A DNA stretch of 64,000 nucleotides, from assembly GCA_900100595.1 (NCBI GenBank), contig FMUA01000005.1:62001-126000 (forward strand), written 5' to 3'. Shown here piece after piece: positions 26,208-33,263 of this stretch. Under the pieces are notes generated by a model. The model had not been told where the DNA came from and searched no databases. It was given only the letters and a program-made list of their open reading frames with translations. This DNA is from Ruminococcaceae bacterium P7 (GTDB lineage: Bacteria > Bacillota > Clostridia > Oscillospirales > Acutalibacteraceae). The position numbers were made by a program, and so were the translations under genes. Each line of letters begins with the position of its first letter. The stretch's first letter is position 1.

Positions 26208-26896
26208 AAATAAAAGGCGTTATCTCTGATATGGACGGTGTTATACTCGACAGCGAGAAGCTCTATGTCCGCTTCTGGTGTGAGGCAGGACAGTCTTACG
26301 GCTTTCCTTTTGAAAGGAAGCACGCGCTGGGCATCCGTTCGATGGCAAGACCGTTCGCAATCGAAAGACTGCAGGGCTGGTTCGGAGACAGCTTTGACTA
26401 CGATACGGTCAGAAATAAGCGCATCGAGCTGATGAACGCATATGTCGAAAAACACGGCATCGAGGCTAAGCCCGACGCGGAAAAGCTGCTTTCCTATCTG
26501 AAAGAAAAAGGCATTGCGGTCGCTCTCGCGACCGCGACGCCGAAGGACAGAGCGGAGGAATATTTAAGACGAGTCGGTCTTTTGCAATATTTCGACGAGG
26601 TCGTCAGCGCGCGCATGGTCAAAAACGGCAAGCCCGCGCCGGATATCTATTTATTTGCCGCGGAAAAGCTCGGCTTGAAGCCTGAGGAGTGTATGGCGCT
26701 CGAGGATTCTCAGAACGGCATCCGTTCCGCAAACGCGGCAGGTTGCAAAACCGTGATGGTGCCCGACCTCGACGGTCCGACGGAAGAAATCATGCCGCTG
26801 CTTTACGACGTTGCGGACGGCTTGTGGGACGTCGTGAGAATATTAAATCGCGGCGCCAGTGGCGCTTTCTTCGCGGACTATACCTCGGTGCGGTAG
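26204..26896 (+). CDS. HAD-superfamily hydrolase, beta-phosphoglucomutase-like, with repeat-derived C-terminus
   Basis: 230 residues. Motif I SDMDGVILDSE near residue 8, a helical cap, ALATATPKD (motif II), the Lys in KNGKPAPD (motif III) and ALEDSQNGI (motif IV). Probably a sugar-phosphate phosphatase or mutase, fitting the GH13 neighbour. ATG 26204 follows GGGAGG and overlaps the transporter stop by four bases. Oddity: the last 15 residues, RGASGAFFADYTSVR, are encoded by the left end of repeat copy E (from about 26849). The native protein presumably ended near VVRILN. Confidence 0.87.
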   Translation: MKIKGVISDMDGVILDSEKLYVRFWCEAGQSYGFPFERKHALGIRSMARPFAIERLQGWFGDSFDYDTVRNKRIELMNAYVEKHGIEAKPDAEKLLSYLKEKGIAVALATATPKDRAEEYLRRVGLLQYFDEVVSARMVKNGKPAPDIYLFAAEKLGLKPEECMALEDSQNGIRSANAAGCKTVMVPDLDGPTEEIMPLLYDVADGLWDVVRILNRGASGAFFADYTSVR

Positions 26897-27077
26897 GAAA
26901 CAGCGCGTTTACGCGACGGGCGTTTGATAGTGAGCTGAGGTTCCATACAAACCTTTTCGCGTGCAATGGATTTTCCAATCATCCCTCTCCTCGAGCAATG
27001 GGATTGGTAAGAGTCTGATGAGCACCTGTCGCGAAAACGAAAGGAAACCTCCATAAAAAACCCTTAGTACGCGATTT
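26850..27077 (+). repeat. Dispersed repeat, copy E (long form)
   Basis: Starts with CGCGGCGCCAGTGGCGCTTT and the terminus CTTCGCGGACTATAC (26869-26883), contains GCGTTTACGCGAC, and carries about 60 extra bases compared with copy C. It continues GCAATGGGATTGGTAAGAGT, CTGATGAGCACCTGTCGCG, and ends CCCTTAGTACGCGATTT (27061-27077). The termini are inverted repeats. It overlaps the 3' end of the upstream HAD gene. Confidence 0.83.
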
Positions 27078-27101
27078 AAAAATAACGATGTAAAATAAAT
27101 A

Positions 27102-27130
27102 GAAACGCCCGGATCGTGTCCGGGCGTTTC
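27102..27130. terminator. Perfect 12-bp hairpin, possible terminator
   Basis: GAAACGCCCGGA (27102-27113) and TCCGGGCGTTTC (27119-27130) with a five-base loop. There is no plus-strand T-run. The AT-rich flank could act as one on the minus strand, so the direction is uncertain. Confidence 0.45.
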
Positions 27131-27198
27131 CTGTCTGTAAAAAATGAGGGGTACAATCGCGTGCCTCTGAGTCGGCACGCATTGAGGAGGGTAGAACA

Positions 27199-27231
27199 AT
27201 GTACTCGACGGTTGCGGTTCCGTCTTCTTGA
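27199..27231 (+). CDS. Candidate 10-residue leader peptide (MYSTVAVPSS)
   Basis: ATG 27199 lies seven bases behind a near-perfect SD (GAGGAGGG). The mini-ORF is folded inside an inverted repeat, ATGTACTC...GAGTACAT, with an inner ACGG/CCGT. It is preceded by another hairpin and could be a small RNA or leader rather than a translated gene. Confidence 0.3.
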   Translation: MYSTVAVPSS

Positions 27232-27319
27232 GTACATCTATATTAAACCCTATCAATGTGTTATTTGTGTGAAATTCAATTGAATTTGAACTGAAAAATT
27301 TATTCAAAAATATTTGAAA

Positions 27320-27329
27320 CAAACGTTTG
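27320..27329. promoter_or_regulatory. Palindrome CAAACGTTTG, candidate LexA operator
   Basis: A perfect 10-bp palindrome overlapping the -35 box of lexA. It is similar in layout, though not identical in sequence, to Gram-positive SOS boxes of the GAAC-N4-GTTC type (here AAAC-N4-GTTT). The position is right for autoregulation. Confidence 0.5.
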
Positions 27330-27356
27330 ACTTTTTATACATAAATGTGGTAGAAT
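27327..27356 (+). promoter_or_regulatory. SigA promoter of lexA
   Basis: TTGACT (27327-27332), an 18-base spacer and TAGAAT (27351-27356), about 24 bases before the start codon. Confidence 0.7.
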
Positions 27357-27379
27357 ATATTCGGAAAGGTGTGAGCGCT

Positions 27380-27967
27380 ATGAAACCCCTCAGCAAAAGC
27401 CAGCAGAGAATACTCGATTATCTCAAGGAATGTTCCGAAAACGGACGCGTGCCCTCGGTGCGCGAAATTTGCGACCATACGGGACTCAGCTCGACCTCGA
27501 CGGTGCACCATCACCTCAAGGCGCTCGAGGAAAAGGGGCTGATCGTCCGCGAACACGGCGTGAACCGCTGTATCCAGATCACGGGTGAGGAAAAGAGCGT
27601 CAACGTGCCTGTTGTGGGCAAGGTCGCGGCAGGTGAGCCGATCACCGCGATCCAGAATATTGAGTTCTACGTTCCAGTCTCCGAGCAGCTCAAACGCGGC
27701 AGAGAGCTTTTTGCGCTGCGTATTCAGGGCGAGAGTATGGTGAACGCGGGGATTCTGGACGGTGATATCGTCATTGTCCACCGCACGCCCGTCGCGGAAA
27801 ACGGTGAGATCGTCGTCGCGATGGTGGAGGATTCCGCTACCGTCAAGCGCTTTTACAAGGAAAACGGTCACTTCCGCCTGCAGCCCGAAAACGACAGCTA
27901 CGAGCCGATCATCGTGGACGAGGTCGTGCTGCTGGGAAAGGTCGTTTCCCTGATCAGAAATTATTAA
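27380..27967 (+). CDS. lexA: SOS repressor LexA
   Basis: 195 residues. N-terminal winged helix-turn-helix (about 1-65) with SVREICDHTGLSSTSTVHHH. The self-cleavage site is Ala84-Gly85 in KVAAGEP, and the C-terminal S24 peptidase-like domain holds Ser119 (QGESMVNAG) and Lys156 (ATVKRFYKE). It represses SOS genes and cleaves itself when stimulated by RecA on single-stranded DNA. ATG 27380 follows AAAGGTG; the longer frame from 27314 runs through the promoter and is rejected. A LOG-family gene starts 18 bases after the stop. Confidence 0.96.
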   Translation: MKPLSKSQQRILDYLKECSENGRVPSVREICDHTGLSSTSTVHHHLKALEEKGLIVREHGVNRCIQITGEEKSVNVPVVGKVAAGEPITAIQNIEFYVPVSEQLKRGRELFALRIQGESMVNAGILDGDIVIVHRTPVAENGEIVVAMVEDSATVKRFYKENGHFRLQPENDSYEPIIVDEVVLLGKVVSLIRNY

Positions 27968-27984
27968 TTCAGCAGAGGTTCAGC

Positions 27985-28554
27985 ATGAGTACAATATGTG
28001 TGTTTGGCTCGTCAAGCGAGAGAATCAACAGAGCTTATCTGGATTCCGCCGAGCATCTCGGCGAGAGTCTTGCCAAAAGAAAAATCAAACTGATTTTCGG
28101 CGCAGGAAAGTACGGCGTGATGGGCGCCGTGTCGCGCGGTGTTCTGCGTGGAGGCGGCGAAATGACAGGCGTTTGTCCGCGGTTTTTTATCGAGCATGAA
28201 GTCCTGATGGACTACGCCGAGATCGTCTTTACCGAAAACATGCGCGAGAGAAAGGCGTATATGGAGGATAACTCCGACGCGTTTATCATCTGTGCCGGCG
28301 GCATCGGCACCTTTGAGGAGTTTTTCGAGGTGCTGACGCTCAAGCAGCTCGGCAGACACCAGAAGCCGATCGTGATTTATAACTATAAGGGATATTATAC
28401 GCCGATGCTCCAAATGATGGAGACCGCTATCCGCGACAGGTTCATGGCGGAGGATACCGACACCCTCTATTCCGTCGCCGAAACCGAGGAGGAGGTCTTT
28501 GCACAGCTGGCTGACTATAAGGCGTTTGACTATAACAAGTACGGGAGGAAATAA
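27985..28554 (+). CDS. LOG/TIGR00730-family Rossmann-fold protein
   Basis: 189 residues, cytoplasmic. The family includes cytokinin riboside 5'-monophosphate phosphoribohydrolases and related nucleotide-binding proteins. FGSSSERINRAYLDSAEHLG at the N-terminus, FGAGKYGVMGAV (usual GGGxxGLMG) and AGGIGTFEEFFEVLT (usual PGGxGTxxE) are visible; the initial Pro is replaced by Ala. The likely reaction is hydrolysis of a nucleoside monophosphate to base and ribose phosphate, but bacterial roles are often unknown. It probably shares the lexA transcript and overlaps the small gene that follows by one base. Confidence 0.85.
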   Translation: MSTICVFGSSSERINRAYLDSAEHLGESLAKRKIKLIFGAGKYGVMGAVSRGVLRGGGEMTGVCPRFFIEHEVLMDYAEIVFTENMRERKAYMEDNSDAFIICAGGIGTFEEFFEVLTLKQLGRHQKPIVIYNYKGYYTPMLQMMETAIRDRFMAEDTDTLYSVAETEEEVFAQLADYKAFDYNKYGRK

Positions 28555-28727
28555 TGGCGGATAATTGCGAAATGTGCGCGCACTACGTCGCCGACGAGGA
28601 ATTCGGCGATTATTGCAGCGTCAACCTCGACGAGGACGAAATGGAAAAGTTCCTCACGCAGAGCATGTCGGGCTGTCATTACTTCCGGCTCTATGACGAG
28701 TACAAAATCGTGCAAAAACAAAACTAA
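28554..28727 (+). CDS. Small Cys-rich acidic protein (DUF6472-like)
   Basis: 57 residues starting at ATG 28554 behind GGGAGG; its start shares a base with the preceding TAA. The four cysteines are CEMC near residue 5, C21 and C41. The phrase NLDEDEMEKFL and the end YDEYKIVQKQN match, from memory, the DUF6472 family of tiny clostridial proteins. The Cys arrangement suggests a small metal (Zn or Fe) site. The function is unknown; the linkage to a LOG protein may be conserved. Confidence 0.75.
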   Translation: MADNCEMCAHYVADEEFGDYCSVNLDEDEMEKFLTQSMSGCHYFRLYDEYKIVQKQN

Positions 28728-28735
28728 TCAATAAA

Positions 28736-28806
28736 GGGAACCTCTAAAAATTTCTTACCGCGCATAAGTACGGAATCTTCACGACATTGAATTATTAGAG
28801 ATTCCC
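28736..28806. repeat. Inverted-repeat element, single copy here
   Basis: GGGAACCTCTAA (28736-28747) and TTAGAGATTCCC (28795-28806) are inverted repeats with one mismatch, separated by 47 bases. The form suits a small MITE-like element or a structured RNA. Confidence 0.5.
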
Positions 28807-28810
28807 TAAA

Positions 28811-28845
28811 AAACCGGCCTTCTTTACGGGAAGGTCGGTTTTTTT
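28811..28845 (+). terminator. Terminator of the lexA-LOG-small protein unit
   Basis: ACCGGCCTTC pairs with GAAGGTCGGT (one G-U pair), followed by TTTTTTT. Confidence 0.88.
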
Positions 28846-29042
28846 ATGCCCTAAACAGAACCCGCAAAAAAAGGAATAAGTTTAAAATGCACAAAAGAAT
28901 GTGACGTTTTTGTGAAGGTGTACAAAAATGCAAAAATGTTTAAACAATTTTGTAAATATAATTGATTTATGATAAAAAAATATAGAATAAATCTATAATA
29001 TAAGCAAAATTAACGAAATTTATATATAAAGGAGTGTCTGAA

Positions 29043-29288
29043 ATGGGCGTTTTAAAAAGGACAGCCGAAAAGCTGGCAAGTGAAAAAATAAGCTCAAAAA
29101 GCCGCAAGAGGCTGATCGTGTTCATTGCGATCATCACCTTGCTGTCCATGACGACCTCCACCGTCGCGTGGTTCACGATCAACACCTTCGCGGGAGTCGA
29201 TTCGCTCGACGTCCACATCAGTGTGGCGGCGCAGCTGAAGGTCGCGATGTGCCGATTTCCTGATGAAAATAATAACCCTTTGGAGTGA
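29043..29288 (+). CDS. Signal-anchor N-terminus of a secreted AWFT-type protein (possibly split gene)
   Basis: 81 residues: a basic N-terminus (about 1-25), one hydrophobic segment VFIAIITLLSMTTSTVAWFT and a short extracellular start (INTFAGVDSLDVHIS). The A-W-F-T after the hydrophobic stretch resembles the N-termini of TasA/camelysin-type proteins cut by SipW signal peptidases, and such a peptidase is encoded at 32496. The product stops abruptly after LKVAMCRFPDENNNPLE. The next gene continues in the -1 frame and lacks a signal. The junction contains CCCTTTG (29276-29282), a slippery-type heptamer, so this may be the 5' half of one gene. SD AAAGGAG at good spacing. Confidence 0.75.
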   Translation: MGVLKRTAEKLASEKISSKSRKRLIVFIAIITLLSMTTSTVAWFTINTFAGVDSLDVHISVAAQLKVAMCRFPDENNNPLE

Positions 29289-31099
29289 TTACATTGTTCG
29301 GTAAAAACAAAACGAAAAGTGAACAACCCATAACTCCTGAGGAGTTAAGCAGGCTGAACGATAAACAAACCGCGAATCCCGCGATACGCAAGTATCAGCA
29401 CACATTGTTTATCCGTTCTCCCAAGAGCGATCTGACAACGGAGAATATGCCAAGCAGCTGGGATACCACGCATATCTGGAACAAGACGGAGGATACCGCC
29501 ATTCCTGTCACTCCCGTTGATCCGACCTACATCATTGAAACGATGAACGGCGGCGAGCATTCCGCAGACATCAACGCGAACAAGAGCACAGGCTCGTGGC
29601 ATGATCCCGTAAACGTAAAGGTAGATTATGTCGGCACACAGACCGCGTGCGGTACGCTGACAGCGACCTCCTATATCGGCGCGAATGCCTCCTCTCATGT
29701 GATTGAGACGACCGACGGCAGCAGCCTGAAGCATAAGAATACCGTGCACGCATGGGCAGGAAAGCATCTGAAGCTCACCGCGGCAGCCGCTACGGGATAT
29801 GTTTTTGAGGGTTGGTTTAACAACCCGGACGGAGAGAACAACGGAACCGATAAATTACGTCTTTCAACCAACGCGACCTACGAGCTGACGGCGCCGTCGG
29901 CTGCAGGCACGGATGTTGTGTACTACGCGAAATTCAAGGAGGTACGCAGGCTGACCATCCATAAATATGTGGACGGCGTCAATTCTTCCGTTGCGGCAGG
30001 TACGATAACGATCGGCGACACAACCTCGGCGGCGAGCGTCATGTCATTCTCCAAGACGGTGGACAAGGGCAGTACCGTGGAATTTTCCGCGACTGCCAAT
30101 ACGGGATATTCGCTCAGCGGTATTTTTACGACCGCTACCGGCAACAATTCCGCGGGTTCGTCTGTCACGCTTGACGGCTCGGATTTTGAAACAAATTATT
30201 TCGCGCAGTTTACGACAAACAGCTATAACGCAACGGCTCAGGCAACCTACACGACCGTCGGCGGCACGACGTATACCTCCGGCGATAACGGCGGCGCCGT
30301 ACAGGTCAACTCCGCGGAAGCCGGCGCAAGCTCTGTCGACAGCGTCAAGTATAAGAGCGCTGCGACATTGAAAGCAACCGCGGCAAGCGGATACGCGTTC
30401 GTCGGCTGGTTTGCGGATTCAAGCGGCGGCACCGCGCTGAGTACGGACACAAGCTATTCCTACACGCTGAATACCGCAGGCGCAGTCACCGTTTACGCCA
30501 GATTCATGGCGCAGAATACGACGACGATCTACGTGGCGCCCAGAGAGAACTGGGGCGATGATTATTACGTAAGATTGTATGTTACGGGCGGTGCAAATAT
30601 CAGCGGCAACACCAACGGCTTTGTTAAGGCGGATTATGACAGCAGCACCGGTTATTACAAGGCGACCTTCTCCACCACAAGAAGCGGAAAATTCTACGCG
30701 ATTCTTGCGAAGGACACCGGTTATACCGACAAGGTACCGGATGACGGCGGATATGAGGGCGACATCGGCACGGATTATCTCTTTAAGAAGGGCACCGAGG
30801 GCATAGAGCAGTACACCAACAAGCGCTGCATCTGGTTCATTATTAATCAAGACGGGCTGAAAAATAATCTCAAAAATGACGGAGATTATTTGCAGGTTTA
30901 CGTCAACAACGCCGATACCAACATGAGGCGCATCAATGATAACGCTTATGTTGTAGAGCTGAGCAACCCGTCGGGTGCGATTTACTTCAAACAGTATAAA
31001 AGTAACAACGTCAAGAGAAACGAATGGCCGAGTACGGTTCCGTCTGGTCAGAGCCAGTTTAGGGATATAACCTATACTACAGGAGAATGGATTGACTGA
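29285..31099 (+). CDS. Extracellular InlB-repeat-like protein lacking its own signal peptide
   Basis: Up to 604 residues (GTG 29285, or TTG 29294 with SD TGGAG). No signal or membrane segment. Contains three to four B-repeat-like units of the Listeria-Bacteroides type, with GYVFEGWFNNPDG, VVYYAKFKE, GYSLSGIFTT, GYAFVGWFADSSGG and VYARF. A C-terminal part has beta-sandwich character (WGDDYYVRLYVTGG; AIYFKQY) and resembles starch/surface-binding modules. Without a signal it could not be exported, so it is probably the C-terminal part of the protein begun at 29043, joined by a -1 frameshift or separated by a mutation. Translational coupling (stop and start overlap) is the alternative. Confidence 0.8.
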   Translation: MITLFGKNKTKSEQPITPEELSRLNDKQTANPAIRKYQHTLFIRSPKSDLTTENMPSSWDTTHIWNKTEDTAIPVTPVDPTYIIETMNGGEHSADINANKSTGSWHDPVNVKVDYVGTQTACGTLTATSYIGANASSHVIETTDGSSLKHKNTVHAWAGKHLKLTAAAATGYVFEGWFNNPDGENNGTDKLRLSTNATYELTAPSAAGTDVVYYAKFKEVRRLTIHKYVDGVNSSVAAGTITIGDTTSAASVMSFSKTVDKGSTVEFSATANTGYSLSGIFTTATGNNSAGSSVTLDGSDFETNYFAQFTTNSYNATAQATYTTVGGTTYTSGDNGGAVQVNSAEAGASSVDSVKYKSAATLKATAASGYAFVGWFADSSGGTALSTDTSYSYTLNTAGAVTVYARFMAQNTTTIYVAPRENWGDDYYVRLYVTGGANISGNTNGFVKADYDSSTGYYKATFSTTRSGKFYAILAKDTGYTDKVPDDGGYEGDIGTDYLFKKGTEGIEQYTNKRCIWFIINQDGLKNNLKNDGDYLQVYVNNADTNMRRINDNAYVVELSNPSGAIYFKQYKSNNVKRNEWPSTVPSGQSQFRDITYTTGEWID

Positions 31100-31125
31100 G
31101 ATATCACGGACAAGGAGGTGAATCC

Positions 31126-32412
31126 ATGAAAAAGTCAAAGATAATATTGGCGGTCTTGCTGGCGGCTGTGCTGGTGATGATCAGTGTAAGCGTTCCGGCG
31201 TTTTCATGGTTCACCCGTCCGCATAGCCTTTCGGGTGAGAAAATGATCCTGCAAAGCAACAACACTTATTCCGCCTATAACGGCAAGAGCGTTACGATCT
31301 CAACAATGAGCTCCGAAACCGGCGGTGACGACGAGTCCTATACGACCGCCTGCACAGGTTCCGCAGACTACAGCGTTATTGGCAGCTCTGCCACGGGCAT
31401 CTACCCCTTTAACCGCAAGTATTTCTGCACGACCATCACCAACGGGTCGGGTACTCCGCAGAATGTTTCGCTCTATGTGCGCAAGCTTTCCGTTCCGACC
31501 GACGGCTCCAACGGTACGCTTGCTCTCGGCGTAAACGGTCCTACACGCAGCTACCGCGATTACACGTCGCTCGCAAAAGCAAATCATCAGGCAACACGAA
31601 GCGGTACCATGCGTATCTATTTCGAGAAAAGAAATGATGTCCAGGGATGGGGCGGCACTGAGTTTTATGTTTGCTGGGGCAGAGAGACACTTAACGGTCT
31701 CGGCTCAAACGGCAAATATTATAAGATGACGCATGTCGGCGGCGATAACAATCCGAACCAGTATTACGCCGATATCCCCAGCGACGCAACGAACGCTTTC
31801 TTTGCCGTCGAGAACTGGGGTACGAATAATAACGGCAACCCGAATTATGCTCAGCGTACGGTGCTGCTCACGAACCTGTCGGGAGACGGCGTTTCGGAAA
31901 CGACCGGTCAGGTGTATAAGCTGAAAAACGAGCAGGACAGCGGCACGCAAAACCAGAAGGTCGAGCATTTTTCGGTGACGCCTCCTTCGATTTCCCGCTA
32001 CTACAGCAGCATTTCCGTGCCCAACGACGATAACCACGTCAATATCGCGCTTCAGAGCGGATGGTATACCGGCAGCACGGTGACGTATTACTCCGGAGAT
32101 ACAAGGCTGTTCAATGTTGTCGGCGGCGAGATCCGCCCCGTTGCGGGAAAGACGGGTACGGCAAAGCTCTACACAAAGGTCACCGGCGGCTCTTACCCCG
32201 ATACGCTGCAGGTCGAAACGGAAGTCACCATTACCGCGGCGGGCAGCTACGAGTTCAACGACGTGCCGATTGTCAAGAATATTCTGATTCCTGCCGAGGA
32301 CAGCGATACCGAAGAGCACGAAGGCGAGGTAAAGGTTTATTGGTATATCATCAATAACTCCAACACCAATTCGCTCAAGTATTCCATCGATGAACTGTAC
32401 CTGAGCCTGTAA
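31126..32412 (+). CDS. Secreted protein with SWFT-type signal region
   Basis: 428 residues. Signal MKKSKIILAVLLAAVLVMISVSVPAFSWFT; the SWFT motif at the end matches the AWFT of the 29043 product and suggests the same SipW-type processing. The rest is a Ser/Thr/Asn/Tyr-rich extracellular beta protein with few charged clusters. The middle segment (FYVCWGRETLNGLGSNGKYY) resembles the start-type glycan-binding wording of the 29285 protein (YYVRLYVTGG). A late region, PIVKNILIPAEDSDTEEHEGEVKVYWY, looks like the DUF4352/TasA-type fold. No anchor is seen. Perfect SD AAGGAGGTGA. It ends at a strong terminator. Confidence 0.78.
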   Translation: MKKSKIILAVLLAAVLVMISVSVPAFSWFTRPHSLSGEKMILQSNNTYSAYNGKSVTISTMSSETGGDDESYTTACTGSADYSVIGSSATGIYPFNRKYFCTTITNGSGTPQNVSLYVRKLSVPTDGSNGTLALGVNGPTRSYRDYTSLAKANHQATRSGTMRIYFEKRNDVQGWGGTEFYVCWGRETLNGLGSNGKYYKMTHVGGDNNPNQYYADIPSDATNAFFAVENWGTNNNGNPNYAQRTVLLTNLSGDGVSETTGQVYKLKNEQDSGTQNQKVEHFSVTPPSISRYYSSISVPNDDNHVNIALQSGWYTGSTVTYYSGDTRLFNVVGGEIRPVAGKTGTAKLYTKVTGGSYPDTLQVETEVTITAAGSYEFNDVPIVKNILIPAEDSDTEEHEGEVKVYWYIINNSNTNSLKYSIDELYLSL

Positions 32413-32430
32413 ATCGTGATGACAAATGAC

Positions 32431-32458
32431 AAAAGGGTTGCTTTGGCAACCCTTTTTT
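32431..32458 (+). terminator. Terminator after the secreted-protein genes
   Basis: AAAAGGGTTGC pairs with GCAACCCTTTT across a TTTG loop, then more T residues. The -35 of the sipW promoter lies inside this hairpin. Confidence 0.9.
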
Positions 32459-32466
32459 AGTATACT
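32438..32466 (+). promoter_or_regulatory. SigA promoter of the SipW-type peptidase gene
   Basis: TTGCTT (32438-32443), a 17-base spacer and TATACT (32461-32466). It overlaps the preceding terminator. Confidence 0.62.
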
Positions 32467-32495
32467 GTAGGTTAGAAAGCATAGGAGAGTATGAC

Positions 32496-33263
32496 ATGAA
32501 ACTGAAGGACAGGATATCCGCAAGGATTCCCGAGGAGAAGCGCCGCCCGATCAGAAAAGCCCTGAGGGCTGCGCGCGTTGTGAAAAATATTATCTGCTGG
32601 ACGATGATCGTTATTTTATCCTTTGCGGTCATCACCTTTTTGCTGACGCGCTTCAGCGGCGGCACGCCTTCGGTTTTTGGGTACACCATTCAAAGGATTA
32701 CCTCGGGCAGCATGGAGCCGGCGCTGATGGTCGGCGATGTGATCCTCAGCAAAAAGGTCGAGGATGTTGAATCGCTCGCGGAAGGCGATATCATCACCTT
32801 CAAGGGCGGCGCGCAGTTTGGCAATGGTATCAATGTTACCCACCGCGTCGTAGTCGCACCTCACGAGGAGGACGGCGGAATCGTCCTGCAAACGCAGGGT
32901 GACGCGAATGATATCGCCGACGATGAGATCACCGCGGATTATGTGGAGTCAAAGTATATTTGCAAGCTCGGCTTTGTGACGAAGCTCTATGAGCTGTTCC
33001 TGTCTCCGTGGGGCTTGCTCATTTTCATCGGGCTGCTGCTGTTCATATTCTTTGACGAGCTGCTGAATATCGTCCGTATCGTTTCGGGAAACTACCCCGA
33101 GGAAAAGGAGGAGAGCATCGCCGAGATCATGGAGCGTATTCAGCGCGAGGACAGGGAAAAGGAAGAAGCGCAAAAGCGGCTTGCGGAAAAGAAGCCGCAG
33201 GAAACCGTTTCGGCAGCGGAAGCGGATGACGACGGGGAGAAAAGCGATGAACCGACAGAATGA
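32496..33263 (+). CDS. SipW-type (ER/archaeal-type) signal peptidase I
   Basis: 255 residues. First membrane segment about 30-52, catalytic domain outside, second membrane segment about 170-190, then a highly charged 60-residue cytoplasmic tail rich in Glu and Lys. Active-site signature SGSMEP with Ser72, and THRVV with His116 in place of the general-base Lys of ordinary SipS. GDANDIAD carries Asp136 and Asp139. This Ser-His-Asp form is typical of SipW, which in Bacillus subtilis processes TasA and TapA. Its likely substrates are the AWFT/SWFT proteins just upstream. It overlaps the MGMT gene by 17 bases. Confidence 0.92.
   Translation: MKLKDRISARIPEEKRRPIRKALRAARVVKNIICWTMIVILSFAVITFLLTRFSGGTPSVFGYTIQRITSGSMEPALMVGDVILSKKVEDVESLAEGDIITFKGGAQFGNGINVTHRVVVAPHEEDGGIVLQTQGDANDIADDEITADYVESKYICKLGFVTKLYELFLSPWGLLIFIGLLLFIFFDELLNIVRIVSGNYPEEKEESIAEIMERIQREDREKEEAQKRLAEKKPQETVSAAEADDDGEKSDEPTE

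Larger units (their letters stand above)
26897..27379. other. Intergenic region before lexA
   Basis: Contains most of repeat copy E, a 12-bp hairpin (27102-27130), a 7-bp hairpin GCGTGCC/GGCACGC (27159-27180), a mini-ORF inside a third hairpin (27199-27238) and the lexA promoter/operator. No longer gene is supported. Confidence 0.6.
28728..29042. other. AT-rich intergenic region before the SipW-type locus
   Basis: Contains a long inverted repeat (28736-28806), a terminator (28811-28845) and about 180 bases of very AT-rich DNA. A TATAAT at 28994-28999 lies 44 bases before the next gene but has no good -35. This may be a regulated promoter. Confidence 0.5.
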
